Source: Phlebotomus papatasi
Taxonomy: Eukaryota > Arthropoda > Insecta > Diptera > Psychodidae
DNA length: 64,000 nt
Assembly: GCF_024763615.1 (NCBI RefSeq)
Contig: NC_077224.1
Span: forward strand, 16,275,078-16,339,077
Direction of reading: 5' to 3'
The position numbers and the translations under genes are program-made. The stretch's first letter is position 1. Each line of letters begins with the position of its first letter. Shown here piece by piece: positions 51,040 to 63,013 of this stretch. The notes beneath the pieces were generated by a model. The model was not told the origin of the DNA. It saw only the letters and a list, made by a program, of their open reading frames with translations, and did not search any database.

Positions 51040-52720
51040 TTGTCTCCTCATGCATGCATAAAGACTAATAAGACCCATTTAAACTAAGGCATTTTGATTG
51101 AAAATCTACTTTTCGATGTAAAAATTCCCCATTGAGCTTTTCCTTTTCTCGTTTTTGTCTATGTTTTGGAGTACTAAACTTGCACTCAAAAACTTTATTT
51201 GCTTCATATCGCTCCTTGGAAATTACAAGGGGCCAACTCAATCTGAGCCATTTTTCAGGAGACAGCATGAAAGGAGCATTTAAACGGGCATTTATTTCGA
51301 AACCGCTATTTTGACACAAAAGTCCCCCACTGAGCTCTAGATCAGTGCATTTTTGCCTATCTTTCGGCGCCTAAAATCTCCCTCTTCGAAAGCTTCATTC
51401 GTTTATGTTCGAATATTTTGACATTTCAAGCGATTTTAAATATTTTTGTTTTGTTTTTCAAGAGTTGTTTTTCTCGTGAACTATTTTCAAAGTTATCAAG
51501 AGTCGAAAAGCAGGTGAAATAGTGACACGGTAACGATCACTGTTCTGAATGTATCGTTTAATCTTCATTTAGAATATGGTCACTAGAAAAATCATTCATT
51601 AGAAAAATAAAAACTTAGGATATTTTTTTAATTTAGCAACAATATTGGCATAAAATCCTGCGGTAAGACGGTTTTGATATAGAGGATCGCTGCCTTATCT
51701 CGTCTTCTTTATGGAGTGTTCGTCACCAGACATAAATATTAACTTTACCACTCTTTAACAAATTCTTTGTAAAACACTCTGTGATTGACGTTTGAAACGT
51801 TTCGAAATAAAATAGAAAGTCTTCCAGACTATCTATTTTAGTTAGAACACGCTTGGAGAATTTTTAACAGAGGGTGGAGAAAATTTATCTCAGACATGAA
51901 CCACTAGGGGTGATTTCCCGAGACTCACCGGTGCATAGCACAGTGGGGTGCATTTCGAAATCCCCCCGTAAAGAAGACGCCTTATAGGGTTTTTTTTGAT
52001 TCAAAATTACTCTTTGGAAATAAAAATTTCCCACTGAGCTTATTCACAAAGTCATTTTGCCTACTTTCTGGCACACGTTATTTCGAAACGTTTCGAAATA
52101 AAATAGAAAATCTGCCAGACTTTCTATTTCAGTCGAGACACAAATGAGAGTTTTATAACAGCTGAGAGATTTTATTCAGACACAAACCTGCTAGGGGAGA
52201 TTTTCCAAGACATTCTGGTGCATAGCACTATACAAAGCATTTTTATAATGCCCTGGCTTAGAAGCAGGATTAAGGTCCTATTTAAACGAAGGTAATTCGA
52301 AATCTCTCTTTTCAAATATTTTTTTTTTATTACTAAAATATTAAACTCAACGCAGTTTTTATATCTTTCGACGTATACCATCTTCTCTGAAAGATTTAAT
52401 TTTTGAAATTTTGTATGTTTCTGCGCTGAGAATAGTTTCATATAAAAGTTGAATTATCTATCTTCTCTACCGTCTCTAATTTTCATTACCGGGCATTAAA
52501 TTACACCAGTTTTTTTTTGTTTAATGTCCTGTTAATGAAGGTCCCTTTCCCGTACTTTTACAACGTTTGAAAATGAAGTAGAAAGCCTACCGAATATTTT
52601 TAGCCAAGACACACGGGGAAATTGTAACTAACTCATAAAGGTTTTATCTAAGAAAAGAACCACGAGAAGAGAATTTTTCCAAGACAATTTCATTAACTTT
52701 TATTGAAGAAATACTCGTAA
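51040..52720. repeat. Diverged tandem block of ~300-500 bp repeats
   Basis: Shared segments recur: CACTGAGCTCTAGATCAGTG-like and CCACTGAGCTTATTC words, ACGTTTGAAACGTTTCGAAA and CGAAACGTTTCGAAATAAAA, and CTAGGGGTGATTTCCCGAGA against CTAGGGGAGATTTTCCAAGA followed by GGTGCATAGCAC. About three to four diverged copies are present. A further copy lies at 7820-8180 between SDR 1 and SDR 2. Confidence 0.6.
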
Positions 52721-54187
52721 AATTTTCGCATATTTTGTATTCAATATTCATCAGTGAAATGCCCCTTGGAGGTGATTTCCGAGCCTTCTGGGCTAAAGGA
52801 AAATTGTGCTATTGTTTTTGCGTTGAAAGCAAAGTTCTAAGGATGGGAGGGATTGGGTGGGGAAATTCGAATTAGGGGGGAAGGGGAGGACCATGAGGAG
52901 GAAAAATTAAAGAAAAATTATCTATGTTAAAGTTGTGTGTTTTACAAAGAGAAAAAAAGAAAGGAAAAATGCCATCATAAGAAGGCGAATTAATGATTCT
53001 CAACGCATAGAATTCTAATTTCCCTTCTCATTAAAATCCTCTTGTAGACGTCTTTTTCCCCCCTTCCCCTCATTTTGCAAAAGTTTTTCTTTCGTACTCC
53101 CTCTGGCTCAACAGAAAAGCGCCCCCCTTTGAGAGGAAGAGGGAAGATGCCTTTTCATTGAGGCTGAGGACATGGATGGATCTATTGTAAATGGAGCTTG
53201 AAAGTGTATTTCCGGGGGACAATTTTGGGGGTAGGTTTGCGCCATCACCCCAGAAAATTCTCCTTAAATACCAATTTATCAAAATGTGTGATAATTTTTC
53301 AATTTTCTGGCAGTTTGCTGAAAAAAGGGGAGGAAAAACCCGTTTTATTTGCTTGCCTATATTTTCAAGCCCTGCGTTCAGAAGTAATTTTTCGGATTCA
53401 ATATTTTTAATTTTGACAATATAAAAACTATATGAAAATTTTTGAATTAAAATATCTAGGTCTAGGAGACAGCTAGAAAAAAGTAGCATATAAAGCAAAG
53501 GTACCAATTAAAATTTGCAAAAGAAGGAAGATATAAAAAAATTGGTGCTTAAGATGTCTTAGTCAAAATTTTTTATTAAAAAAAATACAATTTTTCCCAG
53601 CGTATTTAATTAAGATTATCCTAAGGCCTTCCATTTGGTATAAAGAAGAATAAAATCGGTTCAGTAGAAGTAGAGCTAAGATCACTTTTGCTTTAGAAAC
53701 GAAGAAAAAAACATTTTGCCTAGATTACGGGGCAAATGGAAATTAAAATAAATATAAAAAGCATTTTTATAAGCTTCTGCCTTACTTTTTAGTAAAGTAA
53801 AGAATAAATAAAGTCGGACAAATGCAATATTACAATATTAATACAGCATTTTTTAATAACTGCAACAGTTTTGTCGGTAAGGTTAAGTAGTTTGACGCAA
53901 TTTATTTTTTAACAGTTTCTTTTGTTGCATCCAAGATGACTATGGCACGTTTTATTTCGCTAGGATTTTTAGGTATAACTTAAAATATTACGCACAATTT
54001 CTAGGTATTAATTTCTTACCTTTAAAATATTATATTTTTTAAAAGGTCACATATGCGTTAAACTGCTTTATCTTTACTTAATTTTTATATCTCACCTGAA
54101 GAATAAAAAAAGTAACAATTTCGAGCTTAAAAACAATTAAAAATGCCTTAATGCATTTTTGCAGTTCTATCTGTGTTTGTATTTAAG
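52721..54187. other. Intergenic, no gene seen
   Basis: A purine-rich, GC-richer stretch at 52840-52920 (GGGGGGAAGGGGAGGACC) and a mixed island at 53040-53260, otherwise AT-rich. Short open frames here lack codon structure or recognisable motifs. Confidence 0.5.
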
Positions 54188-56022
54188 CCCCGCCCATAAA
54201 TAATTTTCACTCAATTCTCTTTTAGGAGCTTCTTCTTTCATATAATAAAATTCTTAAGAGTTTCTATATCTTTAATAGAAGGAGTATTATAACACCTTTA
54301 AGTAATCAGTCTCATAATTTCAATTTCGAACATTTTCCTGAAGAAATTCGCCCTCGGAAAAATAAGCCACGCCCTCTACGTTATTCTAATACAAAAAATA
54401 TATAAGTAATAAAGAAAATCATTATTGTTTTTTTTTAATAGAAACACTATGAAAAAATAGGCGGAGTTTCTGTAAGTGGAAAAGGCCATAGAAAGAAGAT
54501 GTTATAGTATTAATATTTTGGAATCAAAAAGACTACAACGATATAACATTTAACGTCTCTTTTGCCTTTTAATCTTCGATAATGTGTAAATAAGTGTTTT
54601 TAAGCACTGACTGATTTCACTGAAAGACATTATAAATTCTTCAAAGGTAACTTAAAATTGTGCTAGATCTTTAAGGCATTTGATAACTTCGCAATATCCT
54701 GTTGTATAACGAAATTAATTATTAATGGGGATCAATTAGGATTTAATAATTCCTAACCTTAAATGAAGAAAATGTCTAAAAATACCCTGAGAGAAACTAA
54801 GTGAACGTTTGTATTACTTTTTAAACCTCTTGTAATTCTAATTGTCATTGATTTTTCTTAGAAGTAGTTCTCTCTAAAGGCACACATAATGAGAAATTTC
54901 TGTGAAAAATTAGCTTCAAAAAGTGTGGATCAAAAAATTTGCCTACACATTATTGGTATGACCGGTATGACTTTTTGATGAAAAGATGGGTTTTTGAAGA
55001 AAATTTGTCTAAAGATGTCTACACATTGGGAGCAATTTTCGTCAAAAATTGCGTTTTTGACAAAAATTTGACGTTTCCCCCTACAACTCTACAGGGAATT
55101 TCCTTCAAAAAAGCAATTTTTGACAAAAATTTCTCACAATGTGTAGAGGCCATAAAGCTGTCTACACATTGAGCACAATTTTCGCCAAAAAGAGCTTTTT
55201 TGAAGGAAATTGGCTGCAGTGCTGTAGGCAGAAACGTCAAAATTCTGTCAAAAATGCAATTTTTGACAAAAATTGCTTTTTGAAGGAAATCGTCTGGACT
55301 TCTCTAGGCGAAAACGTCAAAATTCTGTCAAAAATACAATTTTTGACGAAAATTGCTTCCAATGTGTAGAGGCCTTAATGTGTAGGCAATTTCTTTCAAA
55401 AATCATATCCAGTTCAAGGTAATTTCCACCAAAAATTTTTGAAAGAAATTACCCACTGCACATTGGAACAAAATTCAATAGGAACGGCATCTCCAGAAAA
55501 ACACTCTACCTACGCATTTTTGGGAAATTTTCCACATAAATTCACTAAATACTATCCCAAGAAACTTCCACAAACACTTTTCTCGCTTTTTTCAGAGAAA
55601 AAACCAATTTTCATGAAAAGCAATTACAAGAACAGGAGACTTGGGAATGATAGCAATCTGTCAAAAAATTTTGATGTAAAATAAACCCAATATGGAGGCA
55701 TTTTTGTTCAAAAATAGGACTTTGGCTTTCGGGATTTTGGCTTTCGGGATTTTGGCTTTCGGGATTTTGAAGAAGTCATCCCGAATCACATTTTTTTTAC
55801 ATTTTTATGCTATAAAAAATTGAAGGTTAAATTCGTAGAGGGCGTGGCTTATTTTTCTTGTTGGATTTTCCCAAGCTTCTTTCTACATTAAATACAGTGA
55901 GTAATTTATTCATACTTTTTATTGTATCTCTTTTAGTAAATATTTCTCTTACAATTTTACTGCAGTTGTAGGACATTCCCATTGAAGGGGGCGTGTCGCA
56001 CAGTGTTACTTATGGGCGGAGC
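54188..56022. repeat. Large inverted repeat with ~190-base arms and a nested fold-back
   Basis: The left arm (about 54188-54384: CGCCCATAAATAATTTTCAC to AATAAGCCACGCCCTCTAC) is inverted relative to the right arm (about 55836-56022: GTAGAGGGCGTGGCTTATTT to ACTTATGGGCGGAGC). Inside, 54940-55440 is a dense set of direct and inverted CAATTTTTGACAAAAATT and CTACACATTG words. The stretch 55480-55700 resembles 19080-19400 in inverse orientation. Confidence 0.6.
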
Positions 56023-57597
56023 GTAAATTAAAATTATAACAAAATTAAGACATTAGAAGTTTTTGCATTTTTCCATTGACAAAACCCATTTTTTCGAATT
56101 TATTTTCAAAAATTCGTTTGTAAGCATTTCGAACTTTTCGGAATGGAACTTCCAAAGGCTCTATAAGTCCGAATTATTGCTTCTGAACGTTGGGGAATGA
56201 GTATTATTTCACTTGTTAGAATGTATTTTCCAGTAGAAGATAGGAATTGAAGAAAAAAAAAAACAAAATAGAGAGAGTGGTGGATGAGCCACAGGTGCCA
56301 AATTGTCATTAAATAAATAACCAAATAAGTGAGAGAAAGTGAGGGAGGGAGAGAGAGGCAAAAAGGAAAATGTGAAGAAATTTGTGGTTTGAGGAATGAA
56401 ATATGCTTCCAATGAGAGTTGTTTCTTCTTGTGAAATGTCTGGGCAGGAAAGAAGAAAAGCGTACTGTGGCGGAAGGAAAGGGGCCAAAAAGTGCGAATA
56501 CTGAAAAGGAAAGAATGAAAAAGAAAAAGTTGGAAGGCTCAAAAGTATGATGGAAAACAAAAAAAAAGGAAATGTGAAATTTAATTCTATTGTGCTATAT
56601 GGCAGACGGAGGAAATTGATTTTTCCCATAACACTGTGTCTGCTTTCCTCTCCTCTCTCTCTCTCTCTGGAGCGACATGGATTTTTTCCTGTTATAAACA
56701 TAAATGTTCTCTTTTTTTTCTTTCACTCTTGATGTATTTGTTACCATTGTGTTTTTGTTTTTTAAATTTATGTTGTTCCTGTCTTAAAATAAATATATAA
56801 TGTAAGATTTAATATGGAGTAGAGTAATGTAGAGAAATGATATGAGTAAAATTTATCAGAAGAAGAAAAAGCAATATGAATAAAAAATGAAGGAAAAATA
56901 AAGGAAATCAACCAAAGAAAAATACTAAGGGATTTCTTTTGCCACAAAAGAAAATACAATATTGTGTGTTTTATTTGTCTGCAAAATATATTTCTTGGTT
57001 ATATAGATTTGAGGTCAGTGCCTTTGGAGTTACATCCCTGCTGCACTTTACCATTTATAATACCAAATAAATATCCCCCAAAGGGAAATGTACAAGATAT
57101 CAAATGTTTTCCATATATACTACTTTTTATTATTTCTCAAATTCAAAATGGAATAGCAATATTATAATACCTCAAGTTTTCGATACCTTTCATTGCTTCA
57201 CTCGTCTCCTCCCGAGAGGTTATATTTTTGCAAAATTACGAGAGCCACATGGTATCAGAAAAGTTAGCCCAGGGGTCCAATTATGAAGATTTATGAGAAT
57301 TGTCATAGTGCCAATTGTCGTTAGCTAAATATATTATAGCTTCCGAAATGAGTAATTTGGGATTTTATAATGTTGGTAAAGTTATATTTTAGCTCATGAC
57401 TATTCTCACTGAATTGATTCACATTCATGACAATTCTCATTTGTATGCAGAATCTGGCCTCTGATACTTGATTGCTTTCCATTTATTTCTTCCGGAGTAC
57501 GAGGACAAACAGTAAGAAATACCGTGTCTAATAATTCTTTTTATTTGTTTTTGTAGGTCAAAAGGTTAAACTTTGTAAAATGTGTATATGGATTCCC
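56023..57597. other. Intergenic, no gene seen
   Basis: It holds a purine-rich tract (56330-56360, GAGAGAAAGTGAGGGAGGGA) and a CT microsatellite (about 56650-56670). AT-rich otherwise. No gene or RNA is supported. Confidence 0.5.
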
Positions 57598-58529
57598 CAG
57601 GGGGTGGATTAAATAAAAATCGTGAACGTTCAATGGTGAAACGTTCACAACACTGAGAAAAAAAAGAGGGTGCGATTAACATTTTTTCCTCATAACATTA
57701 ACACTTTTTAGGTGTAAAAATATATCATCATTTTTTAATGCTAATTTTACACCTTTTTAAGGGTAAAATGGGTAAAATTAACATGAAAAAAAGATAACAT
57801 TAACCCCTAATACACCTAAAAAGGGTATTATTTACACCGATTTCGGATCAATACTGCAGGGTAAAATTAACATTTCCGGAATGTTATTTTAACTTTTTCG
57901 GATTTCTCTCAGTGAAGTGAACGTTTCACCGCTCGCGTTCACAACTGCTAGAAAAGTTATTATGAATGAGTGAGTGAATCAGTTGCAGTGAAAAACTGCT
58001 AGAGTGAATTCGAAGACGTCAAAAGTTATTGTTTTTGTTCAGTGGTCATGTAGTTTTTCACAAATCCGCAATATTTTAGCAAAATTGGAGTGAAATTGGT
58101 GGTAAAAGTGTGATAAAAGAGTGTGTACAAACCCGAGAGCAGCGTCTATTAACGTGAGTGAGAAATTTTGTCAATCTTTTCGATTTGTCCGGGTGCCACG
58201 AAAACAGTGTTGCGATAAATTATATTTTGGCAATTTTTTTTTGTGTTAAATGCATTATATACTCAATGATTTCGAGTCACATGATATACTAGTTAGGTGA
58301 AAAAGCCTTATTTCCGGTTCTGCAATGTATTTTTCGTTCTAAAAATTGCATTCACTTCCAGTTTCACCCCATCAAAAGATGGTGAAAAACCTAATCTCAA
58401 AAAACTGAGTGAAGTGTGTCGTTCACCGCGTTCATAATCGCATTTTAGCGGTTCACTAGTGAAATGTTCACTTTGATCTGTCAAGTGAATCATTTACCGG
58501 GTTCATTTACTTACATAATCCACCCCCAG
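57598..58529. mobile_element. TIR element (GGGGTGGATTA ends) with nested MITE
   Basis: GGGGTGGATTAAAT and TAATCCACCCC are inverted, with CAG on both sides as a possible 3-bp duplication. Inner motifs such as GTGAAACGTTCACAA and GTGAACGTTTCACC fold back and flank the family A MITE at 57651-57914. No transposase is seen. Confidence 0.65.
57651..57914 (+). mobile_element. MITE family A, copy 9 (nested)
   Basis: CACTGAGAAAAAAAAGAGG to TTTCTCTCAGTG, flanked by AA duplications (57649-57650 and 57915-57916). A GGGTAAAAT duplication near 57765 makes it slightly longer. Confidence 0.9.
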
Positions 58530-58639
58530 GCTTTCGCTGTCAATTGTACGCATGATACCGTTTCTTATGCTCGGTGTGAATCAAAACGAGTTGATGTGCA
58601 CATGGCAATTGGTTGAGATCAGTGGCAAAGACAATCAGA

Positions 58640-58735
58640 GCCAATGTCCCTATAGCTGAGTGGGTAGAGCATTCGCCTAGACAGCGAAAGGCCCCTGGGT
58701 GGAGGCAGGAATTTTTTCCTGTCGCTATTTATGTG
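58640..58735 (+). mobile_element. tRNA-like SINE head, degenerate
   Basis: CCCTATAGCTGAGTGGGTAG followed by AGCATTCGCCTAGACAGCGA gives a good polymerase III A box (TAGCTGAGTGG). The B box region (CCCCTGGGTGGAGGC) is degenerate. It does not fold as a full tRNA. It directly precedes the minisatellite at 58785. Confidence 0.55.
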
Positions 58736-58784
58736 AAATTGGTGGTGTTGGGAATCACTTGTTCCGACTGTCGCCTCTCTGTAA

Positions 58785-59570
58785 AATACCTATATGGGTT
58801 GTCTACATTCCTTGAAAAACATATGGATTGCTTGGTTTCCTTGATCCCTGTCAGTTCTCTGAAAAATATATGGGTTCCTAGTGTTCCTTGACAGATATAT
58901 CCATTACCTAGCTTCCCCGGGTTTCTCCTGACTTCCCTGCAAAACCTATGGGTTGTCGAGGTTCTTTAAAATATGAATTCCTTGGGTTCATTGAAAATTT
59001 TATTGGTTCCGTGTGAATTACCTGAAAAAAGAAACATATGAGTTTCTCGGGTTCCCTGAAAAATATCCGTTCCCTAGCTTCCCCGGGCTCCTAATGAATT
59101 CCCTGAAAAACTTATGGGATGCCCGAGTTCCTTGAAAAATGTATCGGTTCCCCAGGCTCGCTAAAAAATTAATGGGTTCTTCGGCCTTTCTACGAATTCC
59201 TTAAAAAAATACATGGGTTCTTCAGGTTCCTTGAATAATATATGGGATCCCTCTGAGTTTCCTAAAAAGTATAGGATTCCTCGTAAGTTTCCTGAAATAC
59301 CTATGGGTTGTCTAGGTTCCTTGAAATATGTCTGAATACTTGGGTTCCTTGATACATCGATGGTATCCCTGTGAGTTCCTTAAAAAATATATCCGTTCTT
59401 TAGCTTTCCCGGCTTCCTCATGAGTTTTCTGAAAAACGATTGTGTTTCCCGGGGTCCCTACAAAATATAAAGGTTTCCAGAGATCCTCTTGTGGGTTCTC
59501 GTCAATTCCCTAAAAAAACGTATGAATTCCCTAAAAAAATTTATACGGGCCCGTAGGTGCCGTATGTTTT
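58785..59570. repeat. Minisatellite with ATGGGTTCC...TTCCTTGAAAAAT units
   Basis: About 15-20 imperfect tandem units of roughly 40-55 bases built from TATGGGTTCCTCGGGTTCC and TTGAAAAATATAT words. The units are diverged and irregular in length. Not coding. Confidence 0.8.
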
Positions 59571-59589
59571 ATATGAATATCCTGACCAG

Positions 59590-59819
59590 TAGGGGAATTC
59601 TCTAACAATATGACAATGTCATATGACAAATTTTCGTAGTAAATTTTGGAGCAGGATAACGTAAAAGCTCAATGAGCAATCAATGGCGATTTTAACGAGC
59701 TTTGTGAAGCTCTCAGTAACGGATATGAAACTGATTTTCAACTAATTTATCCGAATTTACTATATAAAAATTTTAAAATTTCTCACATGACATTATCATA
59801 CTGTTACAGAATTCCTCTA
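59590..59819. mobile_element. MITE with GGGGAATTCTCTAACA ends
   Basis: GGGGAATTCTCTAACAATAT and ATACTGTTACAGAATTCCTC are imperfect inverses between TA dinucleotides. GACAATGTCATATGA on the left mirrors TCACATGACATTATC on the right. Confidence 0.75.
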
Positions 59820-60345
59820 CAGATTGGCTCAAGTCCTCTGAAATAAATTATCCCTTGATTTATTTTCTTTAATCAATTTATTTATTGTTTTTTTTTTTGA
59901 ATTCTACATTGCAAATGGTTCCTTAGAAATTTTTTTATTAAAGAGCAAAATTAAAAAAAAGGGTTTTAATCCCCATTTATTAATCTTATGTTTTCCTTTT
60001 CTTGAATTTTATTTAAATTAATTAGAAACGATTTTTTCTAATGAAACATTAATAATTATACTACTAGTTGCCTTTGAAGAAAAGTTCGAGATTCCATTTT
60101 CTCTGAACACATTTAAGGGATTTAAAGGATTTTATTGAGAAAAAATGCATCCAATCATTTTATTTTGTTGAATGAATATTCTTTGTTCCTTGTTTTTCTC
60201 GTCTTTTAATTGAATTATTGAACATTATTATCTTGCATAAGTGAATTCCTTTGAATTTGCCTTTAATTAGCTTCACCTTGGGCTCTGCAGGGATTTAATT
60301 ATTAATGCTGAGGATGCAATTCCGACACGCAAAAAATAAAGGACA
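59820..60345. other. Odorant receptor upstream region
   Basis: Very AT-rich sequence without repeats that I can recognise. It presumably contains regulatory sequence for the receptor gene. Confidence 0.45.
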
Positions 60346-60383
60346 TATAAATGCAGGATTTTTTTTTCAATAAACTATCAGTT
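60346..60383 (+). promoter_or_regulatory. TATA box and initiator of the odorant receptor
   Basis: TATAAA at 60346 and TCAGTT with its A at 60380, 34 bases apart as in SDR 3. Transcription from 60380 makes ATG 60411 the first start codon and excludes the upstream in-frame ATG at 60351. Confidence 0.6.
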
Positions 60384-60410
60384 AGTGCTTGTGTTAAGTG
60401 TTCAATCGAA

Positions 60411-61171
60411 ATGGCCAAGAAGAGTCCCTCTGAAGCGTGTCGGGAAAATTTTGAGGCACTTAATAAAGCAGTAAAGTTCACTGGACTTCATATCTACGAA
60501 AATAATGTCCCTGGTCCTCTGTACAAGGCAGTACGAACCGTTTTAACCGGAACAGGCTACTTGGCAATGGCTTTTACGTCCATCATTCAATATTCTGATA
60601 ATATGCCCAAAATGACGATGGCAATTTTGTCATTTATAATGGCCAGTCAAGGATGTGTTAAGATATTCATGCAAATTATTCATAAAAAGAATACGGCTCA
60701 ATTGGTTCATCAAGCCTGTGACTTTATTGCCAAGTTCGAGGACAACCCAAAAGTTTGCAAAGTTTCCTGGAAATACGTGAACTTCTGCAATCGTTTCCGT
60801 CCACTGATCCACAAAACGTATCTTGCGGTTGGAGTTTGTCTTTTCTCCCTGTGCATCATTGTTTCGTATTTTACCAAGAAATTGACCATTCCCTACGGAG
60901 CTGTCCTGCCCTACATTGATCCTGAATCGTACATTGGATTTGCAATGAATATGGTCATTTTCTCAAATGTCTTCTATGTCGGAACATTTGGGTACTTTGC
61001 CACGGAATATGCATTTCTTTCGTTGCTGGCCATGGGCTGTGCACAGATTGAGACTGCTGCTGTTGCTTGCAACGAACTTACGGATTACTTGGAGGAGTAT
61101 GGAATGGGTGATAATAGGAAAGTTGACGAAATGATTGCAACAATCATAAAGATTTTGCAGATTCACACCAA
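60411..61171 (+). CDS. Insect odorant receptor (7tm_6 family), 5' exon, gene incomplete
   Basis: An open frame from ATG 60411 (MAKKSPSEACRENFEALNKA) covers about 253 residues of a typical 380-400. At least four membrane segments are visible, around TGTGYLAMAFTSIIQYS, MTMAILSFIMASQGC, LAVGVCLFSLCIIVSYF and FAMNMVIFSNVFYVGTFGYF. A cytosolic loop ends ...TIIKILQIHTK, where receptors of this family usually continue. A donor (CCAA|GTAATA, intron from 61172) fits that point better than the stop reached by read-through. These receptors form ligand-gated channels with Orco in sensory neurons. No C-terminal exon is recognisable before 64000, so the rest is likely outside the window or lost; the copy could also be a pseudogene. 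Ligand unknown. Confidence 0.8.
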
Positions 61172-61175
61172 GTAA

Positions 61176-61765
61176 TAACCATTACTCTTTTTGTCTGAAG
61201 CCTATTTCACCATTAAAAAATTTGTTTAAAATTTAAGGGATGGTTCATACGAAAAACTCTGACAATATCGATCACTCAGTATAAGAAACGAATAACTCAT
61301 AGAAGTCAAATTTTACAGAGTACAGGATTTTTGAAATTTAAAATACCTTTGAAAATAATTATCTTTGAAGTATAATATTTATTCAAGGGAAGGTAGAGTA
61401 TATAAAGAAGTGCCCAAAAGCGAATAAAACGAATTTTGTAAAAATCGAGTTATTCGACTTATATTCTGAGTCGTCGGAACTAAAGAAACTCAAGAACCTT
61501 CGCGAAACACAAACTCGATTCAAAAATTTTGTGCATCAGCCGCGGAAAATTTGGAATTTCGGACCAATCATTTTAAAGTTCGAATAGGGTAAGTGTGCCA
61601 AATTTTGGTCAGCTTTATATTTCGGCCACTTTGAGTGTAATTTCGGCCAATAAATTAAATGAATTACAATATTATGGATTTAATCTTCAAATAGTCAATG
61701 AATTTATTTTGCTTTTAAATATTTATTCATTTTAGGATGTATTAACACAAAAATCGTCAAATTTT
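61176..61765. other. Receptor intron or downstream sequence with a repeat
   Basis: No coding exon recognised. The stretch 61588-61760 (TAGGGTAAGTGTGCCAAATT, GGATTTAATCTTCAAATAGT) matches 19695-19850 and starts with the family G-type terminus. Confidence 0.5.
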
Positions 61766-62012
61766 ACACAGAAAAAACTTTTTTGTGAAAATGTTCGTAA
61801 ATGTTTGTAAATTCCTAATGCGGGAGTTACGAAATGCTCGTGAATCGCATAACCCACAAACATGTTCTTTTTTCACAAACATTGTTCGTAACATCATCAT
61901 TTGACGAACATTTTTTGTACTTTTACAAACATTTGTTCGTAAATGTTCGTAAACACACAAAAATGTTCGTAAAATTTTGTCATTTGTTCGTAAATGTTTG
62001 TAAAATGTTCGA
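61766..62012. repeat. Fold-back family F, copy 3
   Basis: GTTCGTAAATGTTTGTAAAT on the left and AAATGTTTGTAAAATGTTCG on the right, with TTTTTCACAAACATTGTTCG and many inverted GTTCGTAAA words. Related to 16020-16320 and 18285-18905. Confidence 0.7.
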
Positions 62013-63013
62013 CAGGAAAACAAAGGACCAAAAACCAAATATACTCTTTTAGAGGATTAGTTGGACCCCTAAATGAACAAAAGATTTTTGAAAAAAACAA
62101 AATTTGGATTTTTGTCAAAAGTTTTTGTAAAAAAGTATTAATTTTACCCTATATTTTTCAACACATTTTGTATTGTAAAAATGGTTCTGATTAAAGGAAG
62201 TGCAAATCCTTCGTTCAAACACTAGATAAACAAGTATGCAAAATTGTAGAAAAATCGGTTCAGTAGACTCTGAGTGAATAATCTTGACTCTACCGCATTA
62301 TAAAACGGTGTTTTGAGAAAAACGCGTTTAAAGTTTTACAACAATATGCGCGCGCGGGCGGAATTGATTAATTTTCATTTGAAGATTCTTTCTGTTTAAG
62401 TTGATAGTGAATCATTCTTTAAATTTCGAGTAAAATTTCCCAGCTGGATCCTGTATTTCGCGTAAAAAGTAGATACTTTGTGAGCGTCTCTCCGGTGAGG
62501 TAGTGTTGTCTATTCCGGCAATATCTTTTGCTTTCCTAAATTTATTCATTTTATTTTTTTTTCAATTTCTGAGTTATAAAATGATCTTTGAAAAAATGGA
62601 TCATCTCTATGAAAAAGATGATGTGGAATAGGTCTTGGAAGAATTCAGGAAGGGCAAACTGCTACGGGAATCTGCGGGTAAATTTTGGATATCAATGTAA
62701 AATATTCTGGACAAATTACACTGAAGATCTCAAGGCTTATGGGTCATCTAAGCGTATTAAAGTAAATATTTTTTAAACTCGTTCCGTTTGACGTTTTGAA
62801 ATTTTCTATCCGTTGCGTCACAAAAGGTGGTCAGAAACAAGGTGGCCGGTATTACACTCAAAGTTGCCGGAATACTACCCAAAGGAATGTTTATATGTTT
62901 ATTAATTTTTCAACATTTTAGGAACTGATTTAAAGAGAACAAAGATGATAAAAGGAAGTAACAAGAAATTTCAATATATGTATTAAAAAAATTGCATAAA
63001 TTGGTAAAGAAGA
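62013..63013. other. Intergenic or intronic, nothing recognised
   Basis: I looked here for a C-terminal odorant receptor exon and found none. Short open frames near 62588-62776 have no recognisable motif. Confidence 0.45.

Noticed and set aside
51040..52720. Repeated segments considered as a CRISPR-like array
   Set aside because: Repeats are long, diverged and unevenly spaced, in an intron-containing eukaryotic context; they are ordinary interspersed or tandem repeats.
58640..58720. Possible tRNA gene
   Set aside because: Good A box but degenerate B box and no closing acceptor stem.
60351..60410. Upstream in-frame ATG giving the odorant receptor 20 more residues
   Set aside because: It falls inside the TATA box region, before the predicted transcription start at 60380; the extra residues look like translated promoter.
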